From Agrobacterium tumefaciens_K (lineage in GTDB: Bacteria; Pseudomonadota; Alphaproteobacteria; Rhizobiales; Rhizobiaceae): DNA of 64,000 nt. Numbering within the stretch: position 1 is the stretch's first letter; every line of letters begins with the position of its first letter. Positions 9,138 through 18,436 of the stretch are shown here, in pieces. The stretch spans positions 1,674,001 through 1,738,000 of the forward strand of contig NZ_JAOEGC010000001.1 of the NCBI RefSeq assembly GCF_031801495.1, written 5' to 3'. Made by a program: the position numbers and the translations under genes. The notes beneath the pieces were generated by a model, which worked only from the letters and a program-made list of their open reading frames with translations, did no database searches and had not been told where the DNA came from.

Positions 9138-9372
9138 AGCTGTCGTCCTTGGGATCGTTTGGCGTTGAACGACAAGATAGGCTCTTCGATGCCAATCTAT
9201 TGAACCCACGGGCCAACCTTTGAATGTCGGCACAATTCTTCCGAAATTCGAGCAATCATTCCGTTATGTGCAATATTGAGTTTCAGAATGAGGCAATTCC
9301 GACGAAATTGGGAATGATCTAGCTTATGGTCATCGAACGAGCTTTCGTTCACAACCCCAGAAGGAGATGATG
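9138..9372. promoter_or_regulatory. Divergent promoter region with repeated AATTC/GAATT-type motifs
   Basis: This intergenic region separates the enoyl-CoA hydratase-like gene (minus) from the alpha/beta hydrolase gene (plus). It contains recurring short motifs, including GCAATTCTTCCGAAATT near 9230 and GGCAATTCCGACGAAATT near 9293, each followed within about 15 bases by an ATCATTCC or GGAATGATC element in opposite orientation. Such a layout is typical of a regulator-binding region, but the binding protein is unknown. AAGGAG at 9361-9366 is the ribosome site of the plus-strand gene. Confidence 0.35.
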
Positions 9373-10260
9373 ATGACTAACGCCCGCTACGCTTTCCCCG
9401 CAATTCACCACAAGACCACCGAAGTCGACGGCCTTGAAATTTTCTACCGCGAAGCGGGCAGGGCGGATGCACCGACAGTGCTGTTGCTCCACGGTTTCCC
9501 GACCTCATCCCACATGTTCCGCAATCTCATTCCGGCCCTGGCAAACGACTATCACGTTATTGCTCCCGATCTGCCCGGCTTCGGCTTGAGTGCAATGCCG
9601 AGCCATACAGAATTCAAGTATACGTTCGAGCGGTTTGCCGAAGTGGTTGACGGTCTCGTTACAAAACTCGGTGTTTCTTCGTATACGATCTACGTTATGG
9701 ATTACGGTGCGCCGACTGGCTTCCGACTGGCGCTTCGTCATCCCGAGCGAGTGACGGGCTTGATCGTTCAAAACGGAAACGCATACGAGGAAGGCCTTTC
9801 TCCCTTCTGGGATCAACTCAAGGCATACTGGGCGACGAATTCGCAGGAAGCTCGTGATGCACTGCGTCCGCTCATGTCTCTCGACGTGACGAAGTTCCAG
9901 TATCTTGACGGCGTTTCTGACCAGACCCGAATTGATCCGTCGAACTGGCTCTATGATCAGCAGTTTCTGGATCGACCAGGCAATATCGAAATCCAGCTCG
10001 ACTTGTTCTATGACTATCAGAACAACGTCGCGCTCTATCCCAAGTTTCAGCAGTTCTTCCGCGATCGTCAGCCGCCGACCCTCATCGTATGGGGCAAGAA
10101 CGACGTTATCTTCCCGGCACCCGGTGCCGAGGCATTCAAACGCGACCTGCCGAAGGCAGAGTTCCACCTCATCGATAGTGGACACTTTGCGCTCGAGGAT
10201 CGTGCGGACGAAATCATTCCCTTGATCCAGGACTTCCTTGGCCGCACGTTGAGGAATTAA
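9373..10260 (+). CDS. Alpha/beta hydrolase with Asp nucleophile (epoxide hydrolase/dehalogenase type), copy 1
   Basis: The protein of about 295 residues has the alpha/beta-hydrolase fold: oxyanion motif LLLHGFPTSSHMFRN, nucleophile elbow VMDYGAPTGF with Asp in place of Ser or Cys, an acid Asp in WGKNDVIF, and the catalytic His in DSGHFALED. An Asp nucleophile is typical of epoxide hydrolases and haloalkane dehalogenases. Three ATG codons follow each other at 9367, 9370 and 9373; the AAGGAG at 9361-9366 is properly spaced (6 bases) only for the third. It is a close paralogue of the hydrolase at 28320-29204, which sits in the duplicated gene set. A strong terminator follows at 10283. Substrate unknown. 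Confidence 0.88.
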   Translation: MTNARYAFPAIHHKTTEVDGLEIFYREAGRADAPTVLLLHGFPTSSHMFRNLIPALANDYHVIAPDLPGFGLSAMPSHTEFKYTFERFAEVVDGLVTKLGVSSYTIYVMDYGAPTGFRLALRHPERVTGLIVQNGNAYEEGLSPFWDQLKAYWATNSQEARDALRPLMSLDVTKFQYLDGVSDQTRIDPSNWLYDQQFLDRPGNIEIQLDLFYDYQNNVALYPKFQQFFRDRQPPTLIVWGKNDVIFPAPGAEAFKRDLPKAEFHLIDSGHFALEDRADEIIPLIQDFLGRTLRN

Positions 10261-10282
10261 CGGCTGCTTCGGATAACGAGAG

Positions 10283-10317
10283 AAACAGCGCTAGTAGGTC
10301 TGGCGCTGTTTTTTATT
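10283..10317 (+). terminator. Rho-independent terminator after the alpha/beta hydrolase gene
   Basis: AAACAGCGC (10283-10291) and GCGCTGTTT (10303-10311) form a 9-bp stem with an 11-base loop, followed by TTTATTT. It lies 23 bases after the stop codon of the hydrolase gene on the plus strand. Confidence 0.85.
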
Positions 10318-10508
10318 TGGGAGCCAACTCGCTATTCTGGCGTTTTTCATCGATCACTGTTGGGAAAAGCCTGAATACAGGACCCAACCAATAAACCGAA
10401 ACTTCACTGCAATGACGTAGGAAGTAAGGCAGAAGGAACAGAGGTTCGGGGTGATCAGTCCGAGGGGATCGAGCTGTATCCATGACGTGAATCTTACAGG
10501 AGGGGCAG

Positions 10509-11897
10509 ATGGGGAAACTGCACAGTCCATCGTGGCAAATTTGTTTGCCGTTGATGGCCATTGTCGGTCTGGTACTCTTACAGGCAGGCGCAGCCTCCAG
10601 TGCCGATATAACGAAATCCACTAAAGAGACCTGTGTTCTCTCACTAGAAGGAGAGATTGTCTCAGGCGATTTTTCCCGCCTGGTCGAAATCGCTGCCAAG
10701 GAGTTTCTTGGTTTCAATGGCGAGAGTTCGGCGCGCGACACAATCTGCCTAAACAGTCCGGGAGGGAACGTCACAGAGGGCGTTAAAATAGCTGAATTCT
10801 TCTATAAGAATGGCGTTGGCACGGTAATTGACGAAGGTGCGGAATGCTACTCCATGTGTGCCATCATGTTCATGATGGGAATTGCACAGGGACCCGAGGT
10901 GACCTTCGTCAATCGTAAGCTCCACATCACCGGTAAGCTCGGATTCCATCGCCCGTTTCTCGCCCTGACGGAAGAGAGCCTGATCAGTACTAAAGCGCTG
11001 GCCGTCGCTCATGACGTTGCCTTGGAAGACATGAGCAAGATCCTGTTGCTCTCCAACAATCTGGTCCCTTGGTCGAATTCGACGATGATGCGCCCTGATT
11101 TAATACAGGAGATGCTCCGGCATATCGGAAACAATTTCTTCTACATCGATACCGTCGAGAAAGCCGGCCGCTTCGAAATCGAGCTTATCGGCCTTCCTAA
11201 ACAATCCACCCCACCCGAAGAACGCGCGTACTACGCGTGCGAGAATTCCTTCCATTGGCAAGTGGGCCTGATGAAGGACCCCGTCGATGTACGGAAATTC
11301 AGGAAACCCGTCACTCAGGACGAGTCTGTCGTCAAACTCCTGAAGACCTCAGATGGCACCGGGTACTATTCGGTGACGAGTAGCGATGCCGGGTATTCCG
11401 AAGCGGGATGCGTGATCGCGATAAATAGAAACGGCCTGCAGGGCTGCGGTTACAACGGGATGTATAACGTCCTGTTGGGGCAGGGAGCATGCACTGTAGA
11501 TAATTTCGCCGATCGGAGTTGGGGGATCAACCAACTCGCTTCATATCGGCCCGGCCTTACGCTGAAAGAACTCGGTGGAGCAGCGGCAAGTGAGGATGTC
11601 ACGTCGCCTAAGGCGATAATAGGTGCGAGAGTGTCCGCCACGTGCGCGGTCTTCAGTACCAGCGGCGAAAGGGAGATCGAACCCTGTGAAGCTACTCTAA
11701 ACATCAATGTGATCGTAGAAAATCGGCGATCCGACCGCTACGAATTCCTATGGCCCACGGGCAACAAGACCATTCTTGCGCGCGATGGCGATATCTTCAC
11801 GATAAACGGCAAGCCGTCTATTCCTTACTCGGACGACGGATATACGCTTTGCGCGCTCAACAGCGAGACGCGGAACCGCTTCTGCTTCAAGCTGTGA
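10509..11897 (+). CDS. Secreted ClpP/crotonase-fold protein of unknown role
   Basis: A 462-residue protein starting with a signal peptide (hydrophobic 10-28, cleavage near AGAASSA). Residues 40-170 look like the ClpP-type serine-protease fold seen in uncharacterised rhizobial periplasmic proteins: the oxyanion motif LNSPGGNVTEG, then ECYSMCAIMFMMG where the middle Ser is in the place of the nucleophile, and a later His (GFHRPF). The C-terminal 250 residues are cysteine-rich and not recognised. The start has a good ribosome site (AGGAGGGGCAG before ATG). Whether it is an active protease is inference. It stands alone, convergent with the CoiA-like gene. Confidence 0.65.
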   Translation: MGKLHSPSWQICLPLMAIVGLVLLQAGAASSADITKSTKETCVLSLEGEIVSGDFSRLVEIAAKEFLGFNGESSARDTICLNSPGGNVTEGVKIAEFFYKNGVGTVIDEGAECYSMCAIMFMMGIAQGPEVTFVNRKLHITGKLGFHRPFLALTEESLISTKALAVAHDVALEDMSKILLLSNNLVPWSNSTMMRPDLIQEMLRHIGNNFFYIDTVEKAGRFEIELIGLPKQSTPPEERAYYACENSFHWQVGLMKDPVDVRKFRKPVTQDESVVKLLKTSDGTGYYSVTSSDAGYSEAGCVIAINRNGLQGCGYNGMYNVLLGQGACTVDNFADRSWGINQLASYRPGLTLKELGGAAASEDVTSPKAIIGARVSATCAVFSTSGEREIEPCEATLNINVIVENRRSDRYEFLWPTGNKTILARDGDIFTINGKPSIPYSDDGYTLCALNSETRNRFCFKL

Positions 11898-12035
11898 CAG
11901 AAAATTCAGACGCGCACCGCATCGTCTGCTAACTGAGCTGTGACCGGCTGTTCATATTTGCAATAGGATTCGAGTTTGCTCGTCACGTCTCCAGTTTTGA
12001 TAGGCTCAAGGTGCGCATGCGCATCGAAGTTGGCG

Positions 12036-12776
12036 CTAACGATAGCGGCGGACGTATCGAGGCCGGGGGACGGGTATAGCGCGTCGCAAGAGCGTCAGAT
12101 GCCGCAGCTGGCCCCCATTTAGACAGTAATCTATAAAGCTGGCGCGCGTCACTCCTGCGATCACCACGTCGTTCGTCACTGGGTGTAGCAAGAATAGCCA
12201 CAGGACAGGTTCGGGCAGAGTACAGCCCGCCACTTGAAACTGTTCATCTCCGAAATCGATGAATACAAGGGTTCGTAGCGGAGCCCAACGACGGAATATT
12301 CCGGACTTCCGGCGCGGGTACAGATAGAGCGGGTCATCTCTTAGAATGGTGGCGAACTCGACCGCCGACCGGAAGGCTTCGAGATCGAGTTTGTATCGGA
12401 GGCCGTCCACGACCCAAACCATTTGCTTGTAGAAAATCTCGCGAGAAAGTCGTTCCTCAGCAGAAATTGGGGAGTGTTGAAGCTCTATGACCAGGCCTCT
12501 ATCATTCTTCACGTCGGCAATATGACGCTCGCCGTCATCGTCAACATGGATAACTTCTTGCCAGACATCGGGAAACAAGCATTTCCACTTCCGATGCCAT
12601 TCAGTTTCTGGTTCCCACCAGTGATCGCACTCCAGCTTTTGTTTATGCGACCAGTGCCATATCCGGAATTGGCCGCACTTGGCGATGACGTCCATTCCAC
12701 AGTTCGGGCAACTGCCGCGGAGTTTTGGTTGCGCCTCTTGGCGTTCCCCATCTACTAATGCGTACCTCAATTTCAT
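12036..12776 (-). CDS. CoiA-like nuclease-domain protein
   Basis: The 246-residue protein begins MKLRYALVDGERQEA, which is the usual start of CoiA-like proteins. A zinc-finger-like part follows (CPNCGMDVIAKCG, then WHWSH), then a predicted PD-(D/E)XK-type nuclease core: EWHRKWK, RHIADVKNDRGLVIELQHSPIS, EERLSREIFY. The motif with D, then E and Q (ADV ... VIELQHS) is the catalytic core of this family. The track frame extends upstream, but ATG at 12776 has GGGGGAG 6 bases before it and fits the family start. CoiA-like proteins occur in competence and in defence or mobile regions. The gene is divergent from a HEPN-type gene across a 444-base gap. Its role is not proven. Confidence 0.75.
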   Translation of the reverse strand: MKLRYALVDGERQEAQPKLRGSCPNCGMDVIAKCGQFRIWHWSHKQKLECDHWWEPETEWHRKWKCLFPDVWQEVIHVDDDGERHIADVKNDRGLVIELQHSPISAEERLSREIFYKQMVWVVDGLRYKLDLEAFRSAVEFATILRDDPLYLYPRRKSGIFRRWAPLRTLVFIDFGDEQFQVAGCTLPEPVLWLFLLHPVTNDVVIAGVTRASFIDYCLNGGQLRHLTLLRRAIPVPRPRYVRRYR

Positions 12777-13220
12777 GACGTCTCCCCCACTCACTAGAAT
12801 GCTGCCGAGAGGTTCGCGACGGTCTTTCTCGATGTAAAGACCGTCGTCGTCATAAACGCGGTTTGCTGTCACTAAATGCATAGGTGTTTTGCCACAATTC
12901 CTGCGGCAAAAGTTGCGTTTCGGCAACATTTTTTGGGGGGGTGGGGAAGGTCACTTCCGCACGAAGTGATTGCTGCGACTCAGTCGATAAAGCTCGACTG
13001 TAGTTTTCTACTAGGCGCGGTACCGTTGCAGCATTGACGGCAACAAAGCGCCAATAGCGGACGTAGCCGCACACCTCGATCATAGTCGCCTCTCAACCTC
13101 ATCACGGACGTTCCAAAAACGGTAGTGACTTCTCTAAAACTGCCCCTCGTCCATAGGACATTTGAGCAGCGAGAAATTTCGATTTCCTCTATCCATAAAG
13201 CTATGACTTCGGAGGAATAG
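12777..13220. other. 444-base gap between CoiA-like and DUF4209 genes
   Basis: This divergent spacer carries the ribosome sites of both neighbours (GGGGGAG for the minus gene, GGAGG at 13211 for the plus gene) and a G-rich tract near 12913-12925. A 77-codon minus-strand frame at 12850-13083 is present, but I see no family resemblance or convincing start, so I do not call it a gene. Otherwise I see nothing definite. Confidence 0.4.
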
Positions 13221-15020
13221 ATGAAGGTACCGCTAGAGTTCGAGAACATTATCGCAGATGTGGAAAAACGACAGGAGCCGCTTCCATCTCATTATTTTCA
13301 GACAGAATTGACGAAGGCTCGCGCGGCGCTCGGGAATGATCTCGACGCCGACCTAAACGCCGGTGCCTTTGCAGAACTCGTCGCATGGACGCTGACGACT
13401 GAAGCGTGGGGCCTAGAGCCGTGGCATTCTTACTTCGGCCCATTCGGTTCATGGATCAGCATCGACGGGAAGAAGGGATTCGCGCCGGCCGTCGACCAGG
13501 TCGACGAAGCCATCTTCCAGCATTGGGTCAGCCGTGTCGGTCAGTTCAAGCACCCAGGGCTGCAGGCTCGCTATGCGGACCTATGCTGGGAGCTTGCGAG
13601 AACGGTCGGCAATGCTAAGCCGGATTTTCGTCATGCTGTCGCTGCCGTTGATGCATATCTTGAGGGCCTGTCAAGCGGTCTCGTCACAGAGTTTCATGAG
13701 CAGATCGCGTCGGCCAGCCGAGCACTTGATATCGCTCGGCAAATACGGGACAACGACCGATCCGAGGCAGCGATCGTCATGCTATTGCAGCTTCATGATA
13801 AAGCCGTGGCGGGAGAGGGATGGTGGTGGAAAACCTACGACCGCCTGATTTCGGATAAGGCATTGACCGATGATAGGCGTGCCTATCTTTCCCAGAGCCT
13901 AGAGGGGCTAGCGGCCGAATACGCAGACACTGCGAACCCTGAAAAGTTTGACCCTTTCCAGCTTGAGAGCGTCTCTGAACGGCTGAAGGCATACTATAAT
14001 CGCGTCGGCAGCCGACCGGACGTGGTCCGGCTTCAGGAGACAGTGGGTAGGGCTTTCGAGCACTCCGCCGCTCTCGGAGACAACCTGCGCGCGTCTTCGT
14101 TGCTTCAAAGCGCCGAGAACGTCTATCTTGATGCCGGCAAGCAAGAGGATGCGAAGCGAGCGAGGATCGCGCGGACAAAGGCGATCGAAGCGTCTCGTGA
14201 GGAAATGCAGTCGTTTGAAACGACTCAAACAATCACGAAGGAGGAAATGGAGGCATTCGTCTCCACGGTGGTCACAGACAATCCGCTGCATACCTTCGCG
14301 AGGATTGCGAACCAGTTCGTGCCTGAGGTCGCGCAGATAGAGACCCAGATCAAAAAGAGTGGGGAGAACGGCGGGGGTTCGATCATGGACTTCATTCCCA
14401 TCGCGATAATGGCGAGAGATCATCAAGCCGCTATGCTTGGAGGCGTAGAAGACGACCTTGACGGACGTGTAGTCCATCATGCCCAGCAAAATGTACAGTG
14501 GACTTCACCATACCTGCATCGCGCGCTGCAGTCAGCGATCGAGAAACACGAACTCGACCCATATGCGATTGCGGGGTTTGCCGAGCGCTCGGGTCTGTTC
14601 GAAGATTCCAGTTTCCTACTCGAAGGCGTGGGCGCGTGGTTCGCTCATGATCACATGAAAGCAATCCATGTGCTGGTTCCCCAGGTAGAGCGTGCACTCC
14701 GCACCATCACCGGTAAACTGGGTGAAGCCGTCACCAGAAAGCACCCAACTATGCCGGACCGCGAGATCGCTATCGGCATGGGTGACATATTCGGAAACAA
14801 GGTCGTTAAGGACATCCTCGGCGCTGATCTGACGCTCTATTTTAAGCTCATATACTCCGATCCGCGGGGGCTAAACCTGCGCAACTCGATTGCACACGGC
14901 ACTCTTGAGCGCGGTATGATCAATGCAGTGATAAGTGATCTCCTGATCCATTCTCTTCTTGTACTTGGCCTGTGGGATCAACTAGCCGACCACCGTAAGA
15001 AGAAGGCGGCTGGAGGCTGA
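13221..15020 (+). CDS. DUF4209-like protein with HEPN RNxxxH motif
   Basis: The 599-residue protein is mostly helical with no signal peptide or membrane segment. Near its C-terminus (about residue 553) it has NLRNSIAHG, an R-x4-H motif in the context DPRGLNLRNSIAHGTLERG that is typical of DUF4209 proteins and of HEPN-superfamily ribonucleases. The start has a strong ribosome site (GGAGGAATAG before ATG). HEPN proteins often act as RNA-cleaving effectors in defence or toxin systems, but DUF4209 function is not established. The gene is divergent from a CoiA-like nuclease gene, a pairing that suits a defence or mobile-element context. Family call is fairly firm; role is inference. Confidence 0.65.
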   Translation: MKVPLEFENIIADVEKRQEPLPSHYFQTELTKARAALGNDLDADLNAGAFAELVAWTLTTEAWGLEPWHSYFGPFGSWISIDGKKGFAPAVDQVDEAIFQHWVSRVGQFKHPGLQARYADLCWELARTVGNAKPDFRHAVAAVDAYLEGLSSGLVTEFHEQIASASRALDIARQIRDNDRSEAAIVMLLQLHDKAVAGEGWWWKTYDRLISDKALTDDRRAYLSQSLEGLAAEYADTANPEKFDPFQLESVSERLKAYYNRVGSRPDVVRLQETVGRAFEHSAALGDNLRASSLLQSAENVYLDAGKQEDAKRARIARTKAIEASREEMQSFETTQTITKEEMEAFVSTVVTDNPLHTFARIANQFVPEVAQIETQIKKSGENGGGSIMDFIPIAIMARDHQAAMLGGVEDDLDGRVVHHAQQNVQWTSPYLHRALQSAIEKHELDPYAIAGFAERSGLFEDSSFLLEGVGAWFAHDHMKAIHVLVPQVERALRTITGKLGEAVTRKHPTMPDREIAIGMGDIFGNKVVKDILGADLTLYFKLIYSDPRGLNLRNSIAHGTLERGMINAVISDLLIHSLLVLGLWDQLADHRKKKAAGG

Positions 15021-15252
15021 TGGGAAACTACCCGAACTGTCGCGCGCGTTGTCGTCGGAACTCCATGACCAGTGGAAGCCAGCATTTCCAGTAAGATTTC
15101 CCAGAACCCGCCAGTGCGCTTCCACCTCATCTCAGACTTCCGGGAACTGCCTTACGAAGGTCCACTTCGGGCCGGTTGCCGTCTTCTGCTTCGCGCCAAT
15201 AGGAGACATTCACAGGTTGGATAGGCTAAAACAAAATCGATCTTCCTCGATC

Positions 15253-15777
15253 ATGGATGCCCCTATGCCGACCTCGGTTGAAATTGTTTCTTACGACCCG
15301 AAATGGGCAGATGTTTTCACGGAGACCGAAGCCCTTTTGAGAAAACTACTCGGGGGATGCGTGATGGCAGTCGAGCATATCGGTAGCACCGCAGTGCCAG
15401 GATTGTCCGCAAAGCCGATAGTTGACGTGGATGTCGTTGTTTCGGGGCTTCGAAGCATTCCCGATGCAAGCGCTCTTCTCATTGGTGCTGGCTTCGAACC
15501 CCGTGGCAATCGCTACGACGACGATGTCTGGGCCTTCCTTTGGAAACGCCCGTCACCCCAGTTAAGGGTCTACCTTTGTCCGCCCTCAAACGAGACCCAC
15601 GAAAGGCGGATGCTTTTCCGGAACTACCTCCGCCGACACGACGATGTGGCCTTGGCATATTCCGCCTTAAAACGCCGCCTTGCGGAGCAGTTCCCGTATG
15701 ATGGTGATCGTTATACCTCGGAGAAGAGCGCGTTCATTTCCGAGATCGTCTGTGCGGCAAAGAAAGGCGCGGTATGA
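15253..15777 (+). CDS. GrpB family protein (nucleotidyltransferase fold)
   Basis: The protein of about 174 residues has the GrpB/UPF0157 signature: VEIVSYDPKWADVF at the start, then VEHIGSTAVPGLSAKPIVDVDVVV, the region homologous to the nucleotidyltransferase GS-x-DxD-type active site, and LRVYLCP...HERRMLFRNYL. GrpB proteins are predicted nucleotidyltransferases of unknown physiological role. The open frame extends upstream to 15049, but the extra 68 residues do not resemble the family; ATG at 15253 or 15265 is preferred although neither has a clear ribosome site. It follows the DUF4209 gene by about 230 bases. Confidence 0.82.
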   Translation: MDAPMPTSVEIVSYDPKWADVFTETEALLRKLLGGCVMAVEHIGSTAVPGLSAKPIVDVDVVVSGLRSIPDASALLIGAGFEPRGNRYDDDVWAFLWKRPSPQLRVYLCPPSNETHERRMLFRNYLRRHDDVALAYSALKRRLAEQFPYDGDRYTSEKSAFISEIVCAAKKGAV

Positions 15778-15994
15778 CCGCTTCGGGCCGACTCTGGACT
15801 TCCCCTCTGCGCCCGAAAGCAGTCACAGGTCTGACGGATCGTGAGTAAGAGTCTTACGCAGGTCTAGGAGCGGAAATGGAAAGATTGGCCCGTGCACTGT
15901 GAGAAAGTTGTTGGAGCGCGGATAACGCATGCGACTCCGCGCTCGCCCATTCAAAAAGTTTCATCGGTGGCATGTTTCAGCCTTAGTGGTTCGA

Positions 15995-16750
15995 TCACAT
16001 ACTTTGCGCCGCACTTATCGATGAAACGAACTGACGGGTTCGTTCATGCCGGGGAGAACGGAAAAGTTCATCTGGAGTGCCTGCTTCCACCACTCTGCCA
16101 GCCTCTAGGAATACGACCTGGTTCGATACCTGCGATGCAAGCCGCAGATCGTGCGTCGCCATGACCATAGTCGTGCCTTCCCTGGCAAGCTGGCCTAGAA
16201 CGTCCACCACCTCTGCAGCCAACTCAGGGTCGAGAGCGGAAGTTGGCTCGTCGCAAAGGAGTACCTGGGGCGACGGTGCCAAGGCTCTGGCGATTGCAAT
16301 GCGCTGTTGTTGCCCACCGGAGAGATTGGCAGGCCAAGCGTCCGCCTTGTGCGCCATTCCGACCTTTGTAAGCAACTCCATGGCTCGGATGCGGGCCTTT
16401 TCCTTCGTCCATTTTTGGACGACAAGAAGGCCTTCCATCACGTTCTCTATGGCCGTTCGATGTGGAAAGAGCTGGAAATTCTGGAACACCATCCCGGTTT
16501 GTTTCCGGATTTTTTGGATATCCTGCCAACGAGCCTTTCGACCAGGATGAAACTCTAGGACCTCGGAACCGACCCTGACCGAACCCGACGTAGGTTGTTC
16601 CAAAAGGTTGATGCAGCGCAACAATGTGCTCTTGCCACCACCGGAAGGTCCGACGAGTGCCGTGACGCTTCCCTCCGGAAATTGCAGTGAGACCTCTTTG
16701 AGGATCACCGCTTCTCCAAACCGTTTTTCAATATTGCTGAGCTCAATCAT
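15995..16750 (-). CDS. Polar amino acid/cystine ABC importer, ATP-binding protein
   Basis: The 251-residue ATPase has Walker A GPSGGGKST (near 35), a Q-loop (VFQNFQLFPH), the signature LSGGQQQRIAIARAL, Walker B LLCDEPTSALDPE and the switch His (ATHDL). The sequence type is that of polar amino acid transporters (GlnQ/TcyC family). It overlaps the permease gene by 4 bases and ends a three-gene importer operon with the binding protein upstream. It energises uptake at the inner membrane face. Confidence 0.93.
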   Translation of the reverse strand: MIELSNIEKRFGEAVILKEVSLQFPEGSVTALVGPSGGGKSTLLRCINLLEQPTSGSVRVGSEVLEFHPGRKARWQDIQKIRKQTGMVFQNFQLFPHRTAIENVMEGLLVVQKWTKEKARIRAMELLTKVGMAHKADAWPANLSGGQQQRIAIARALAPSPQVLLCDEPTSALDPELAAEVVDVLGQLAREGTTMVMATHDLRLASQVSNQVVFLEAGRVVEAGTPDELFRSPRHERTRQFVSSISAAQSM

Positions 16751-17427
16751 CGGTTCGCCTCCAATAGCCCGCCGTAGCGGGAGAACCTGGTTTCCAGCCG
16801 CGATTGCAAGGCGGAAAGAACGGAACTCAATACGAGATAGATCAGTGCAGCCTGGATGTAGAGAATGAGTGGTTCATACGTTGTCGCAACGATACGCTGT
16901 GCCGCCTGGAACAACTCGGGAACCGTGATCGCCGCAGCAAGTGAGGTATCCTTGACGAGCGAAATGAAAGTGTTCGAAAGTGGTGGCACGGATACCCTTG
17001 CAGCCTGCGGTAGGATCGTCCTGCGCATCGCCTGCTGCCAATTCATTCCGGTTGAATATGCCGCCTCCCATTGCCCTTTGGGAACAGAACTGATCGCCGC
17101 ACGGATGATCTCGGACGTATAAGCTCCGACGTTGAGGGTAAAGCCGATTAGCGCCGCAGGAAAAGCATCGAGGAGCACACCGATGCTTGGGAGCCCATAG
17201 AAGATCACGAACAACTGGACCAGCAAGGGTGTGCCACGAATGATCCAGACGTAAAAACGGGCGAGCGCCGAGACCGGTGCGGGTCCAAATAGCCGAGCAA
17301 CAGCAGTCACCAGACCTAAAGCGAGGCCAAGTGCAAAAGAGAGCAGTGTGAGCGGAATGGTGAAGCGGATGCCTGCCCACAACAAAGTGGGAAATGAATC
17401 CAACATCAACTGAAGCCAGTGGGGCAA
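16747..17427 (-). CDS. Polar amino acid/cystine ABC importer, permease
   Basis: A 226-residue integral membrane protein of the HisM/TcyB family with about five transmembrane helices. The EAA-loop region is visible (SSVPKGQWEAAYSTGMNWQQAMRR split around GQWEAA and ILPQA). The family motif RGTPLLVQLFVIFYGLP occurs near residue 65. It overlaps the ATPase gene at its 3' end and lies about 85 bases after the binding-protein gene. A single permease implies a homodimeric channel, as for cystine importers. Confidence 0.92.
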   Translation of the reverse strand: MPHWLQLMLDSFPTLLWAGIRFTIPLTLLSFALGLALGLVTAVARLFGPAPVSALARFYVWIIRGTPLLVQLFVIFYGLPSIGVLLDAFPAALIGFTLNVGAYTSEIIRAAISSVPKGQWEAAYSTGMNWQQAMRRTILPQAARVSVPPLSNTFISLVKDTSLAAAITVPELFQAAQRIVATTYEPLILYIQAALIYLVLSSVLSALQSRLETRFSRYGGLLEANR

Positions 17428-17513
17428 AGCACACCTCTAAAACAAAGCCGTCCGGCGTAAACACCGGACGACTGATTGAACGTGACTGCGCAGATGAGTG
17501 CAGAATGACAGGT

Positions 17514-18287
17514 TTACTTGGATACGTCCTGTCCGAAGTATTTGTCGGAAATAGCCTTGTAGGTCCCGTCTGTCTTGATGTCCGAGAGGGCTTTGTTGAT
17601 TGAAGCGACGAGATCGTCATCCCCCTTTCGAACGATGATGCCCGAGTAGTCTGCGTCCGACTTTTCGGCAACGATCTTCACGGGAGCATCAGGTTGATGC
17701 TTCTTGAAGTCGAGGAAAGACAGGCTGTCATTCACTGTGGCGTCAGCGCGGCGGGTAAGAACCAGTTGGATAGACTGATCGAAACCATCTGTGCCAACCA
17801 ACTCGGCTCCAGCTGCCTCGGCAAGCTTTCCGAAGTTGCTCGTAAGGGACTGTGCAGACTTCTTGCCTTTCAGGTCCTCAAAGCCTTTGATGTCCGTATT
17901 ATCATCACGCACGATCAGGACAGCTTTCGAGGCAATATACGGCTCGGAAAACGCGTACTTCTGTTTACGTGCATCCGTGATGCCGACCTGGTTGATAACG
18001 GCGTCGTATCGCTTCGCATCGAGACCTGCGATCAGCCCGTCCCATTTGCCTTCGATAAATTCGGCTTTAACTCCGAGTTTCTTTGCTACGGCTTCGCCGA
18101 TCTCAACGTCGAACCCAACGAGCTTGTTGGAAGAGTCATGGAACGTAAATGGAGCGTAGGTGCCTTCGGTCCCGATCTTGATGACGCCAGCCGACTTGAC
18201 CTGGTCTAGGTTTTCGCCCGCCATCGACGGAGAAAAAGCTAATGCCTGAAGTGCAGCCGCAGTCGCGATGATTTTTATCCAGCCCAT
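17514..18287 (-). CDS. Periplasmic amino acid-binding protein (cystine/FliY-like)
   Basis: The 257-residue protein has an N-terminal signal peptide (cleavage near SMAGENLDQ). The body is a type-II periplasmic binding fold of family 3: VIKIGTEGTYAPFTFHD, GFDVEIGEAVAKKLG, KWDGLIAGLDAKRYDAVINQVGIT split over the ligand site, and YIASKAVLIV. The sequence is most like cystine-binding FliY/TcyJ proteins. It is the first gene of the importer operon. The ligand is inferred from family resemblance; other polar amino acids remain possible. Confidence 0.9.
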   Translation of the reverse strand: MGWIKIIATAAALQALAFSPSMAGENLDQVKSAGVIKIGTEGTYAPFTFHDSSNKLVGFDVEIGEAVAKKLGVKAEFIEGKWDGLIAGLDAKRYDAVINQVGITDARKQKYAFSEPYIASKAVLIVRDDNTDIKGFEDLKGKKSAQSLTSNFGKLAEAAGAELVGTDGFDQSIQLVLTRRADATVNDSLSFLDFKKHQPDAPVKIVAEKSDADYSGIIVRKGDDDLVASINKALSDIKTDGTYKAISDKYFGQDVSK

Positions 18288-18436
18288 GTCCGGGTTCCTT
18301 TAGAGGATTTCGAATGGACTGGCATATAGGGTGAGGTGAGGCCATTCGCACGACAAAGAAAAGTAAAAATCCGCATCCAATTAGAATATTTTTCTCCGCA
18401 TTGAGCGACCCCAATTCAAAGCGGGGCACCGCACAC

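Noticed and set aside
12850..13083. 77-codon minus-strand frame between CoiA-like and DUF4209 genes
   Set aside because: No family resemblance and no convincing ribosome site.
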